NCBI GenBank assembly: GCA_039026375.1
Contig: JBCCML010000014.1
Location: 33,764-97,763, forward strand
DNA length: 64,000 nt
Origin: Thermohalobaculum sp039026375
GTDB taxonomy: Bacteria; Pseudomonadota; Alphaproteobacteria; Rhodobacterales; Rhodobacteraceae
Direction: 5' to 3'
Within the stretch, counting starts at the first letter, position 1. Every line of letters begins with the position of its first letter. Below, piece by piece: positions 16,394 to 25,457 of this stretch. The notes beneath the pieces are model-generated. The model was not told where the DNA came from. It ran no database searches and saw only the letters and a program-made list of their open reading frames with translations. The position numbers and the translations under genes are program-made.

Positions 16394-16915
16394 ATGAAGA
16401 AATTGATCCTTCTTCGTCATGCAAAGTCGAGCTGGGTTGACCCAGGTCTCGACGATCATGACCGGCCGCTAAACGGTCGCGGGCGCAGCGCGGCGCCTGT
16501 GATCGCTGACTGGCTGGCGCATCGTGGTCACAAGCCCGACGTTATTCTCAGCTCGTCATCAGTGCGAACCCGGGAAACCGTCGCGCGCATGCGTGAGAAG
16601 GTTGCCAGTTTGCCGGAACCCCTTGTGGAGCGGGTCCTCTACCACGCGACGCCGGGCGAGATGTTGGACAGGCTCAACGCTCTGCCAGACCGCGTCAATT
16701 GCGCCCTGCTGGTCGGCCACCAACCCGGCTTGGGCTCTTTGGTGCGCAAGCTCGCGGACGGGCATGAAAATCGCCGCTGCCGACGGGCGTTCGAGCACTT
16801 CCCAACCGCGGCCGCGGCTGTTTTGGAAGTCCCATTTGCCAGCTGGCAAATGTTGGAATTCAATTCGGCACGTTTTGTGGACTTTGCCAAGCCGCGCGAG
16901 TTGATGGACGCCTGA
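16394..16915 (+). CDS. sixA: SixA-type histidine phosphatase
   Basis: This 173-residue cytoplasmic phosphatase of the histidine phosphatase superfamily has the N-terminal catalytic RHAKSSW motif (residues 8-14), with the phospho-acceptor His. A second arginine/His site lies in SSSVRTRETV and LLVGHQPGLGSL. SixA-like proteins remove phosphate from histidine on phosphorelay or phosphotransferase proteins. The length is typical for the alphaproteobacterial branch. No operon partner is seen. Confidence 0.85.
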   Translation: MKKLILLRHAKSSWVDPGLDDHDRPLNGRGRSAAPVIADWLAHRGHKPDVILSSSSVRTRETVARMREKVASLPEPLVERVLYHATPGEMLDRLNALPDRVNCALLVGHQPGLGSLVRKLADGHENRRCRRAFEHFPTAAAAVLEVPFASWQMLEFNSARFVDFAKPRELMDA

Positions 16916-17131
16916 TCGGCTCATTGAACAGGCGCCCGTCTTAGCAAGCGCCGACGGTCATGATCGCGGACAGCATCATCATTGACACAACGGTCGGGTA
17001 CCAAACCAAGTATTCCATCTTTCGCCCCATCAAACTTGCAGGTGACCACCTGCTTCCCTTCTGATGATGGTTAATCTGCGGGCGTGGGACCGAGTCGCTC
17101 TGTGAGGAAACTCACATGGGCCAAATTAATC
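16916..17131. other. Intergenic region between sixA and the aap terminator
   Basis: Apart from the micro-ORF it holds an inverted repeat GCAGGTG-AC-CACCTGC at 17038-17053 and a GAAA-tetraloop hairpin TGTGAG-GAAA-CTCACA at 17101-17116. No other gene is visible. Confidence 0.4.
16941..17018 (-). CDS. Possible 25-29 residue hydrophobic micro-protein
   Basis: A short minus-strand frame encodes MEYLVWYPTVVSMMMLSAI followed by a few more residues and a stop. It is almost entirely hydrophobic, like a single membrane helix. An in-frame ATG at 17030 would add MGRK. A GGGGCG lies upstream of the 17018 start. Inverted repeats flank it upstream (GCAGGTG/CACCTGC, 17038-17053). It resembles small membrane proteins that annotation misses, but the frame is short enough to be chance. 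Confidence 0.35.
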   Translation of the reverse strand: MEYLVWYPTVVSMMMLSAIMTVGAC

Positions 17132-17166
17132 AAAGAAAAGGCCGGGCCCCCAAGGGAGCACCGGCC
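17132..17166 (-). terminator. Rho-independent terminator of aapJQMP
   Basis: On the minus strand GGCCGG (17166-17161) pairs with CCGGCC (17145-17140), immediately followed by TTTTCTTT (17139-17132), about 40 bases after the aapP stop. This is a textbook terminator. Confidence 0.8.
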
Positions 17167-17205
17167 AAAGAAGTCACCAGCACTGCGCCGCGAGGCGCCG
17201 TGCGG

Positions 17206-18009
17206 TCAGTGTCCCAGGATCTGGCTCAGGAACAGTTTCGTCCGGTCGGATTTCGGGTTCTGGAAGAACTCCTCCGGCTCGTTCTGCTCCACGATCTGCC
17301 CGGCATCCATGAAGATCACCCGGTTCGCCACCTGACGGGCAAAGCCCATTTCGTGCGTCACGCAGATCATTGTCATCCCCTCCTGGGCGAGATCGATCAT
17401 GGTGTCGAGCACCTCCTTGATCATCTCTGGGTCAAGGGCGGATGTCGGCTCGTCGAACAGCATGATCCGCGGGCGCATGCAGAGCGAGCGGGCGATGGCC
17501 ACACGCTGCTGCTGACCGCCGGACAGCTGGCCCGGATATTTGTGCGCCTGCTCCGGGATCTTGACCTTCTCCAGGAAGTGCATCGCCGTCTCTTCGGCTT
17601 CCTTCTTCGGCGTCTTGCGCACCCAGATCGGGGCCAGCGTGCAGTTCTCCATGATCGTCAGGTGCGGGAAGAGGTTGAAGTGCTGAAAGCACATGCCGAC
17701 CTCGGCCCGGACTTTGTCCAGGTTCTTGAGGTCCGAGTTCAACTCGGTCCCGTCCACGATGATGTCGCCCGCCTGGTGCTCCTCCAGCCGGTTGATGCAG
17801 CGAATCAGCGTCGACTTGCCCGAGCCCGACGGGCCGCAGACAACGATGCGCTCGCCCCGGAAGACGGTTAGGTTGATATCCCGCAGCACGTGGAACTCAC
17901 CGTACCACTTGTTCATATCGCGGATGACGATGGCCTCTTCGTCCGAGACCGTCATCGCATCGCGATCGACCGAGCGCTCTTCAGTTAGATTTACGGCAGT
18001 GTCTGACAT
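17206..18009 (-). CDS. aapP: General L-amino-acid ABC transporter, ATP-binding subunit AapP
   Basis: This 267-residue ATPase energises uptake by AapQM. It has Walker A GPSGSGKST, Q-loop VGMCFQHFNLFPHLT, the ABC signature LSGGQQQRVAIARSL, Walker B IMLFDEPTSALD and the switch His in CVTHEMGFARQ, all typical of polar-amino-acid importers. The start at 18009 has AAGGAGG seven bases upstream, 10 bases after the aapM stop. It is the last gene of aapJQMP and is followed by a strong terminator. Confidence 0.93.
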   Translation of the reverse strand: MSDTAVNLTEERSVDRDAMTVSDEEAIVIRDMNKWYGEFHVLRDINLTVFRGERIVVCGPSGSGKSTLIRCINRLEEHQAGDIIVDGTELNSDLKNLDKVRAEVGMCFQHFNLFPHLTIMENCTLAPIWVRKTPKKEAEETAMHFLEKVKIPEQAHKYPGQLSGGQQQRVAIARSLCMRPRIMLFDEPTSALDPEMIKEVLDTMIDLAQEGMTMICVTHEMGFARQVANRVIFMDAGQIVEQNEPEEFFQNPKSDRTKLFLSQILGH

Positions 18010-18019
18010 GGTTGCCTCC

Positions 18020-19333
18020 TTAACGGTGGTCGGTTGCCAGCTTACGCTCGAGATACATCGAGTAGCGGGACATGCCGAAGCAGAAGATGAAGAAGAAAAC
18101 GGCGATGAACAGGTAGAGTTCGGTGAAGATACCGTTCCACTCTGCATTCGCACGGGTGGTGCCGGCCAGACCCAGCGGGTCCAACAGGCCAATGACGATG
18201 ACCAGCGTCGTGTCCTTGAAGAGCCCGATGAAGGTAGAGACGATGTTCGGGATCGAGATCTTCAAAGCCTGCGGCAGGATGATCAGCCGCTGCGCCTGCC
18301 AATAAGTCAGCCCCATGGCATCCGCCGCTTCATACTGACCTTTGGGCAGTGCAGCGATACCACCGCGGATCACCTCGGCCATGTAAGCGCTGGCGAACAA
18401 GGTCACCATGATACAAACGCGCAGGATGATGTCGAACTCGGTGCCTGGCGGCAGGAAGTAGTTCAACAGGACGTGGGCCACGAACAGCAGGGTGATCAGC
18501 GGCACGCCGCGGATGAACTCGATAAACCCGACCGAGATTGTCTTCACCACGAACAGCTTGGACTGCCGGCCCAGCGCCAAGGCCACGCCGATGGGCAGCG
18601 ATGCCGCGATGCCCGTGACGCCAATGATCAAGGACAGCATGAAGCCGCCCAGCTTGGCGCTCTCGACCGGTTCCAACCCGATGTCCAGGACCGAACTGAG
18701 CGCCGAGTCAATCGGAACCACCAGTAACATCATCCACAGCACAACGGCCAGCACCGAGACGACGATCTTCACGATCGGTCCGAAGGCGTCGCCAATCAGG
18801 CTGTTGAAGACATCCTCGCCCTTCATGAAGATCATCGCGCCCACGACAACGCCTGCGACGACCGCGATCGGTCCCCAGATCGTTCCGCCCCAGATCAGCC
18901 AGAAGGCCAGCACGGGATAGACCGCCGTCAGCATCAACAGCTTACGCGGCGCTGACGAAAACAGCACCGGCCAAATCGACACAAGCAGCAGCACAAAGGC
19001 CAGCGTAGGGCGCCAGTACTGGTCCGACGGGTAGAAACCGAAGATGAACTGCCAGAACCGCTCGACGATCACGGCGAAGCACGCGCCGGATGCCTCCGCC
19101 CGGCAGCCCTTCAGCGACATCTCCTCAGGCGTCCAAGAACTGTCCAAGAACCACGGGATGATCGAGGCCAGCATCCAAACGATGAAGCCGACGCAAATGA
19201 CCGACAGGATCGAGTTGACCGGGCCAGAGAACAAGTTCTCGCGCAGCCACTTCACGGGCCCAACGCTGTTCGCCGGCGGCGGCGAGGGCGGGATTTCCTT
19301 AGTCGCAACGAAGGCAACGGAATCTGCGGCCAT
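18020..19333 (-). CDS. aapM: General L-amino-acid ABC transporter permease AapM
   Basis: This 437-residue inner-membrane permease is longer than usual polar-amino-acid permeases, as AapM is, because of an N-terminal extension with extra helices before the transport domain. The C-terminal half carries the HisMQ-type core (SLIIGVTGIAASLPIGVALALG), the EAA loop near AADAMGLTYWQAQRLIILPQALK, and NIVSTFIGLFKDTTLV. It pairs with AapQ, whose stop lies one base before the AapM start. Confidence 0.92.
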   Translation of the reverse strand: MAADSVAFVATKEIPPSPPPANSVGPVKWLRENLFSGPVNSILSVICVGFIVWMLASIIPWFLDSSWTPEEMSLKGCRAEASGACFAVIVERFWQFIFGFYPSDQYWRPTLAFVLLLVSIWPVLFSSAPRKLLMLTAVYPVLAFWLIWGGTIWGPIAVVAGVVVGAMIFMKGEDVFNSLIGDAFGPIVKIVVSVLAVVLWMMLLVVPIDSALSSVLDIGLEPVESAKLGGFMLSLIIGVTGIAASLPIGVALALGRQSKLFVVKTISVGFIEFIRGVPLITLLFVAHVLLNYFLPPGTEFDIILRVCIMVTLFASAYMAEVIRGGIAALPKGQYEAADAMGLTYWQAQRLIILPQALKISIPNIVSTFIGLFKDTTLVIVIGLLDPLGLAGTTRANAEWNGIFTELYLFIAVFFFIFCFGMSRYSMYLERKLATDHR

Positions 19334-19334
19334 C

Positions 19335-20567
19335 TCAGCGCTCCTTCAGCTTCGTGCGTTCGTTGTAGATGTTCATGACCGCGCTTATCGACAGCGAGAC
19401 GACCAGATAGAAGGCCATCAGCAAAAGGATCGTCTCCATCTCGCGGCCGGTCTGGTTCAGGGTAATGCCGCCCAGTGTCCCGGTTGCGTCCATGTACCCG
19501 ACCGCGATGGCCAGCGAGGTGTTCTTGGTCAGGTTCAGATACTGCGAGATCATTACCGGCACGATCACCCGCAGCGCCTGCGGCAGGATCACCAGGCTCA
19601 TCGTGCGTCCCGGCTGCAAGCCCAGGGCGTAGGCAGCTTCGGTCTGACCTTTCGAGATCGCCTGAATGCCCGCGCGCACGTTCTCTGCGATGAAGGCGCC
19701 GGTGTAGAGCGACAGCGCGATCCACAGGCCGACAAAGCTCTCGCGGATGAAGGTGCCACCCTTGAAGTTAAAACCCTTCAGTTCGGCATAGCCCAGATGG
19801 AAGCCCAGAGCGACCAACAGGATGATCAGCGGCACAAAGACGATGCCCAGCCGGTACCAAACCACGGTGGGCCGGTCGCCGGTGGCGGCTTGCTTGGCGT
19901 CCGCCCAAGATCCGATCCGCTTCGAGACGTAGAGCCCGGCAAACACCACAGCCAGCACCGCCAGCAGGTCGATCGAGATCTTCAGAAGGGTCAGGTCGAT
20001 GTCACCCAGACTGCGTGAAAACAACGGTTCCGGGAGATAAAAGCCCCGGTTCGTGAAGACGAAAGCGCCCGTTTCTACGCCGCGGAAGTCGCGGGGCGCC
20101 GGAAGCGTCTCGTTCACGATGGCAACGACGATGATGATCCAAAGCAGCGTCGGGACGTTCCGAAATGCCTCGACATAGATCGTCATCAGCCGTGCGATCA
20201 GCCAGTTCTTTGACAGGCGCGCGACCCCGGCGAGAACGCCGATAACCGTTGCAGTGATGCAGCCGGCAGCAGCCAGAACCAGCGTATTCAAAATGCCCAT
20301 GACGGCGGCACGGCCATGCGTCGACTGCGAGGAATACTCCAGCAACCGCTGGTTCACATCGTAGCCCGACGTGGCAAATAGGAAGGAGAAATTGAAATCC
20401 TTACCCAACGCTTCCAGGTTGGCGATTGCGTTGGACACCAGCCAGCCGACGGCGAGCATCAGCGCGAACAAGGCGACGATCTGGATCGTCATTCCGCGAT
20501 AGCGCGTGTCGTAGATTAGCTGGCTTAATCGAAAGCCCTCGCTCGGCGGCGCCGCTGTTACGGACAT
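19335..20567 (-). CDS. aapQ: General L-amino-acid ABC transporter permease AapQ
   Basis: This 410-residue membrane permease, partner of AapM, also has the long Aap-type insertion between the first helices and the core. Recognisable parts are YSSQSTHGRAAVMGILNTL, FRNVPTLLWIIIVVAIVNE, and the EAA loop AAYALGLQPGRTMSLVILPQALR. NLTKNTSLAIAVGYMD follows near the C-terminus. It lies between the intercistronic stem-loop after aapJ and aapM, all on one strand. Confidence 0.92.
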   Translation of the reverse strand: MSVTAAPPSEGFRLSQLIYDTRYRGMTIQIVALFALMLAVGWLVSNAIANLEALGKDFNFSFLFATSGYDVNQRLLEYSSQSTHGRAAVMGILNTLVLAAAGCITATVIGVLAGVARLSKNWLIARLMTIYVEAFRNVPTLLWIIIVVAIVNETLPAPRDFRGVETGAFVFTNRGFYLPEPLFSRSLGDIDLTLLKISIDLLAVLAVVFAGLYVSKRIGSWADAKQAATGDRPTVVWYRLGIVFVPLIILLVALGFHLGYAELKGFNFKGGTFIRESFVGLWIALSLYTGAFIAENVRAGIQAISKGQTEAAYALGLQPGRTMSLVILPQALRVIVPVMISQYLNLTKNTSLAIAVGYMDATGTLGGITLNQTGREMETILLLMAFYLVVSLSISAVMNIYNERTKLKER

Positions 20568-20608
20568 TCAGCGTCCCTTCAAACTACTTCGAAGTCCCCA
20601 AAGTGAGT

Positions 20609-20633
20609 GGGGCGCGCCTCAGTGGCGCGCCCC
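20609..20633 (-). terminator. Stem-loop between aapJ and aapQ
   Basis: A perfect 10-base stem (GGGGCGCGCC / GGCGCGCCCC) with a 5-base loop lies 17 bases after the aapJ stop and has no T-run. It is likely an mRNA-stabilising or partially terminating element giving more binding protein than permease. Confidence 0.6.
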
Positions 20634-20650
20634 GGTAGTCTTCCGTCAGA

Positions 20651-21667
20651 TCAACGGAACGGCGGTGAGTAGAGTAGGCCGCCGTCTGTCCACTTGGCGT
20701 TCAGGCCGCGGGCCAGACCGATCGGCGTCGCTTCACCGATGTTGGTCTCAAAGATCTCGCCGTAGTTGCCCTGCGTTTTGATCACGCGATAGGCCCAGTC
20801 GGCGTCCAGACCCAGCATCGCGCCCAGGGTACCTTCGGTGCCCAGCAGACGGTTGATTTCCGGGTTGTTGGTGCCGCCCTTCATCTCGTCAACGTTTGCC
20901 GAGGAAACGCCCAGCTCTTCAGCCGTGATCAGCGCGTTCAGGGTCCAGCGGACGATGTCGCCCCACTGGTTGTCACCGTGGCGGACCAGCGGGCCCAGCG
21001 GCTCTTTTGAAACGATCTCGGGCAGCACGACGTGTGCGGCCGGATCTTCGAAGGTGGCGCGGGTCGCGGCCAGGCCCGAGGCGTCCGTCGTGTAGACGTC
21101 ACAGGCGTTCGCCAGGTACTTCTGCTGTGCTTCGGCGTTGGTCTCGATCGGAACCGGCTCGTAGCTCATGCCATTGGCACGGAAGAAGTCAGCCAGGTTC
21201 AGTTCGGTCGTGGTGCCGGTCTGGATGCAGACGGTCGCGCCGTCCAATTCCGTGGCCGAAGAGACGCCCAGTTCGGCCGGGACCATGAAGCCTTGGCCGT
21301 CGTAGTAGTTCACACCGACGAACTCGAAGCCCAGGTCAACATCGCGCGAGAAGGTCCAGGTCGTGTTCCGGGCCAGCATGTCAACTTCGCCCGAAGCCAA
21401 AGCCGTGAAGCGCGTCTTACCGGTGGTCGGCACAAACTTGACCGCGCTGGGATCGCCCAGCACCGCTGCGGCAACAGCCCGGCAGACCGACACGTCAAAG
21501 CCGGCCCACTCACCGCTGGCATCCGGCGCCGCGAAGCCGACCAGACCGGTCGAGACGCCGCACTTCAGTTCGCCGGCCGCCTTCACGTCGTCCAGAGTCG
21601 CGGCACTCGCCAGACCTGCAGCAAGACCTGCAGCGGCCACCGTGCCGAAAAATACAGATGTTCGCAT
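20651..21667 (-). CDS. aapJ: General L-amino-acid ABC transporter, substrate-binding protein AapJ
   Basis: This 338-residue periplasmic binding protein has a Sec signal peptide (MRTSVFFGTVAAAGLAAGLA, cut near ASA). The mature domain has the type-3 solute-binding pattern: LKCGVSTGLVGFAAPDASGE, GFDVSVCRAVAAAVLGD, then GEVDMLARNTTWTFSRD. The last resembles the AapJ/BztA group that accepts many L-amino acids. Length and the gene order J-Q-M-P match the family. Ribosome site GAAAGAGG lies upstream. Confidence 0.92.
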   Translation of the reverse strand: MRTSVFFGTVAAAGLAAGLASAATLDDVKAAGELKCGVSTGLVGFAAPDASGEWAGFDVSVCRAVAAAVLGDPSAVKFVPTTGKTRFTALASGEVDMLARNTTWTFSRDVDLGFEFVGVNYYDGQGFMVPAELGVSSATELDGATVCIQTGTTTELNLADFFRANGMSYEPVPIETNAEAQQKYLANACDVYTTDASGLAATRATFEDPAAHVVLPEIVSKEPLGPLVRHGDNQWGDIVRWTLNALITAEELGVSSANVDEMKGGTNNPEINRLLGTEGTLGAMLGLDADWAYRVIKTQGNYGEIFETNIGEATPIGLARGLNAKWTDGGLLYSPPFR

Positions 21668-22166
21668 TTGCGTACCTCTTTCCTCATCCCTGTGTCGTCA
21701 GGGCGGGCCATCTTGGCCCAATGGGTGTTACGGGGGTTGTCTCCCCACGGGTGTTTCTGGGGCGAGCCCCATCAGCGGAATTGAACAGGAGCATCACTTG
21801 TCGTCAAGCGCTGCACCAGCGCAAATGCTGCAATTGCGCACTGTGATACGCCATTTTGTGGCGACCGCACTGTTATTGGACATATCCGCTTCGCCGTGGC
21901 GAAAAACCGTGCAACCAGACCGGGAATCCATGGCGGATTTGGCGCCTAGCCGAATCAGAAGGCCGTGCGGATAGCGCGATCCTGCCTGGGGCGGTGGGGC
22001 GCTCTCCCGGATACCTGAGGTTATTGGCTGGCGGAACGTACCGAAGGCTGCGTTACTGTCGTCTAGGCCAACGATACAGGGCACCTGACGCAAGGGCTGG
22101 TCTTTCCCATTCAGCAGCGCCACGGTGCGCAGACCGATCCATGATCCGCCGCCTGCCGAGACAGCC
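21668..22166. other. Divergent intergenic region, no gene seen
   Basis: This region should carry promoters for aapJ and for the FAD/GcvT gene. It has short GC hairpins, for example TGGGGC-GA-GCCCCA at 21758-21771. No coding frame with convincing composition was found. Confidence 0.45.
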
Positions 22167-24572
22167 ATGCCAGACGCCCTTCCCCAACATGCCGCCGCCG
22201 TCGTGATCGGTGGCGGGATCATGGGCTGCGCCACCCTCTACCACCTGGCCGAGGCCGGGGTGGATGCCATCCTGATCGAACGCAACAAGCTGACCAGCGG
22301 CACCACCTGGCATTCCGCCGCGCAGGTGCGGGCGCTGCGTTCTACGAAGAACCTGACGGAGCTGATCCGATACTCGGTCGATCTCTATGCGCGGCTGGAG
22401 GCCGAGACCGGACAAGCCACCGGCTGGATCTGCGAAGGCTCGCTGTCCATTGCCACCTCGCCCGACCGGCTGACCCACATCCGTCGTCAGGAGGCGCTGG
22501 CCCAGGTCTATGGTGTCCGGGCGTGGAACGTCTCGCGCGGCGAAGCTGCCGAACGATGGCCGCTGATGCGCACCGATGACGTGTTGGGCGCGGTCTGGTC
22601 GCCGGATGATGGCCGCGTCTCGCCATCGGACCTTTGCGCCGCGCTGATCAAGGGCGCCAAGGCCGGCGGCGCCCGCATCTTTGAGGATACCGCCGTCACC
22701 GGCATCCGCACCGACCGCGACCGGGTAACGGGGATCGAGACTTCGCAAGGCACCGTCGCCTGCGACGCCGCCGCCATTTGCACCGGGCTCTGGTCCCGCC
22801 AGATTGCCGCTTTGGGCGGCGTGGACGTGCCCCTTTATCCCTGCGAGCACTTCTACCTGCTGACCCAGCCTATCGACGGCATCCACGGCAACCTGCCGAC
22901 ATTGTCCGACCATGACGCGCATCTCTACATTCGCGACGATTCAGGCGGCCTGCTGGTCGGCTGTTTCGAGCCGATGGGCAAGGCTATCGCCCCGGAAGCG
23001 CTGGGCGAAGACTTCGCCTTCCAATTGCTGCCCGAGGATTGGGAGCATTTCGAACCGATGATGGAGAACGCGCTGCACCGCCTGCCGCCGCTGGCGGATG
23101 CAGGCGTGCGAATGCTGCTAAACGGGCCGGAGAGCTTCACACCCGATTCCAGCTTCCTGTTGGGCGAGACGGCGGAGACGCGCGGCCTTTACCTAGGCTG
23201 CGGCATGAACTCGGTCGGTGTCGCCACCGGCGGCGGCGCAGGCATGGCACTGGCCCGCGCGATTGCCGAAGGCGCCATGCCGGTCGACCTGGGCGAGGCC
23301 GACCCTGCCCGCTTTCCAGCCTGCTGGAACTCGGCGGCGGCGCTGGCCGCCCGCGCGCCGGAGGTATTGGGCAAACACTACGAGATCGCCTATCCCGGCC
23401 GACAGTACAGATCCGCCCGGGGCCTGCGGACGGGGCCGCTGGACGATCAGCACCGGGCGGCCGGCGCGGTCTTCACCCAGGTCTTTGGCTGGGAACGCCC
23501 GATGTTCTTCGCTGATGGCGCGCCGCCGAAGCTCAGCTTTGGGCGACCAGATTGGCACGACCGCGTGGCGGCGGAAGTCGACGCGGCCCATCGCGAAGCA
23601 GCGGTCTTCGATCTGTCCAGTTTCGGCAAAATTGCGGTCAGCGGCACCGATGCAGCGGCATTTCTGGACCGGGTCTGCGCCAACAAGATGAACCGTCCAG
23701 TGGGCCGGGCGATCTACACCCAGATGCTGAACGCGCGCGGGGGCATCGTCTCGGACCTGACGGCGATGCGACTGGGCGCGGACGACTACCGCCTGTCCGT
23801 CGGCACCAGCGCGGTCAAACGCGACATGACCTGGCTGACCCGACAACAAGTGGATGGCGGCTTCAACAACGTCACCCTGACCGATGTGACCGAAGACTTT
23901 GCCGTGATCGGTCTGATGGGCCCGCAGGCGGCCTCGGTCGCGGAAGCAGCCGGGGCGGCGGGGCTGTCCAATCTCGGCTACTTCCGCGCAGGCAAGATCC
24001 GCGTGGCGGATATGCCCGTCACAGCGGTGCGGCTGTCTTATGTGGGCGAGGCGGGATGAGAGCTTACTTGCCCCGCCGCAGATGCCACGCGGTTGTGGCA
24101 GGCCTTGGTCAACGCCGGCGCACGCCCCGCGGGCACGCTGGCCCAGACCGCGATGCGGATCGAAAAGCGCTATCTGTCGTATGGCCATGACCTGGATACC
24201 GACATCTCTCCCCTACAGGCGGGGCTGGGCTTCGCGGTGGGCTGGGACACGGACTTCATCGGCCGCGACGCCCTGCTGGCCCAGCGTGATCGCGGCGCGC
24301 AAAACCGGCTGGTCAGCCTGGTCCTGGATGATTCAGACGCCTGGCCGCACGGCCACGAGCCTGTGCGCTTGGGCGATCAAATCGTCGGCAAGACGACCTC
24401 GGCCGCGTTTGGTTTCCGGGTTGGCCGCCCCGTGGCGATTGCCGATCTGACTGATCCCGCTGCCCGGGCCGAAGGGGCGCGCGTGCTTTTAGACATCGGT
24501 GGGGACCCGCACGGGGCCACGGTCACAAACCGCCCAGCCTTTGATCCGGACGGCAGCAGAATGCGCGGCTGA
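22167..24572 (+). pseudogene. FAD-dependent dimethylglycine/sarcosine dehydrogenase-like protein, interrupted by in-frame TGA
   Basis: Read through, this is an 801-residue FAD/GcvT fusion of the dimethylglycine/sarcosine dehydrogenase family. The Rossmann motif is VVIGGGIMGCATLYHLAEAG (residues 11-30), followed by the amine-oxidase domain with a TTWHSAAQVR flavin-attachment-like segment. After about residue 400 come the DUF1989-like linker and folate-binding GcvT domains. At 24057-24059 the codon is TGA within LSYVGEAG-stop-ELTCPAADA. Relatives there read GE(L/A)GWEL, so TGG has become TGA and both sides stay in one frame. The enzyme would oxidatively demethylate a methylated glycine and pass the one-carbon unit to tetrahydrofolate. 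It is either a recent pseudogene, a one-base read error, or read through. The start at 22167 aligns with the family N-terminus. Confidence 0.85.
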
Positions 24573-24659
24573 CAATCCCCTGACGAGGGTGTGGCAATCG
24601 TCACAACCGTCACGATTCGGTACGGTTAACATGCTGGAACGCGACATCAGGAGGACGCC

Positions 24660-25388
24660 ATGACGACCAAGCAGATCCAACAGGCCCTGAAGAAAGCCGG
24701 CTTCGATCCCGGCCCGATAGACGGGGTGCGCGGGCGCAAGACGATCCGCGCCATCAAGGAGTTTCAGGCTGCCAGGGGCCTGACGGTCGACGGGATCGTC
24801 GGGCGCAACACGGCCCGGGCGCTGATGGGCGATGCGGCCAGCGTGCCGGCAACCCCGACGATCCAGAACGAACAGTTGACCATCCCGCCGACAATGCCCT
24901 GGTTCCAGGAGGCCTTTAACCTGATCGGCACGCAGGAGACACCGGGGCGCGGCTCGACCGAGGCGATCCTGGGCTGGGCGCGAGCGCTGCGCATCAACTA
25001 CGACAAGGACGAGATCCCGTGGTGCGGTCTGTTCGTCGCCCACTGCGTGGCCAGCCAATTGCCCGAGGAGCCGCTGCCCAACAATCCGCTGGGCGCGCAG
25101 CGCTGGAAGACATTCGGCGTCCCCTGTCCCACGCCCCAGCCTGGCGCTGTCATGGTGTTCTGGCGCAACTCGCCCCGCGACTGGCGCGGCCATGTGGGCT
25201 TTTACTGGGGCGAGGACCGGCACACCTACCACGTCCTGGGCGGCAACCAGAAGGACGAGGTCAACATCGCCCGCATGAAGAAAGAGCGTCTGATCGAGGC
25301 CCGTTGGCCCGAAACGGCGCCGGGGCCCGAGGGCGAACCGCGGCTGGTCTCGCCCAATGGTCGCCCGATCACCACGAACGAGCAATAG
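24660..25388 (+). CDS. PG-binding plus TIGR02594-like (CHAP/NlpC-like) protein
   Basis: This 242-residue protein starts with a PG_binding_1 domain (residues 3-55: IQQALKKAGFDPGPIDGVRG, IKEFQAARGLTVDGIVGRNT). A TIGR02594-like Cys/His peptidase-like domain follows. It has the likely catalytic Cys in IPWCGLFVAHCVAS and the His in RGHVGFYWGEDR, suggesting cleavage of peptidoglycan peptides. No signal peptide is visible, so export would need a holin, another route, or a cytoplasmic role as in phage-derived endolysins. GGAGG precedes the ATG. No other phage genes are nearby. Confidence 0.8.
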   Translation: MTTKQIQQALKKAGFDPGPIDGVRGRKTIRAIKEFQAARGLTVDGIVGRNTARALMGDAASVPATPTIQNEQLTIPPTMPWFQEAFNLIGTQETPGRGSTEAILGWARALRINYDKDEIPWCGLFVAHCVASQLPEEPLPNNPLGAQRWKTFGVPCPTPQPGAVMVFWRNSPRDWRGHVGFYWGEDRHTYHVLGGNQKDEVNIARMKKERLIEARWPETAPGPEGEPRLVSPNGRPITTNEQ

Positions 25389-25457
25389 ATGGTGGGGCAG
25401 CCCTGGGGCCCGCGTGGTCCCAAGGCAAGCGGTTAAGGAACAACCGGTCTGTGACCT

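Noticed and set aside
24093..24572. Separate 159-residue gene after the FAD/GcvT ORF
   Set aside because: It is in the same frame as the upstream ORF and continues its GcvT domain; it is the 3' part of one gene split by a TGA.
24660..25388. Prophage lysis module
   Set aside because: The endolysin-like protein stands alone; no holin, structural or integrase genes are nearby.
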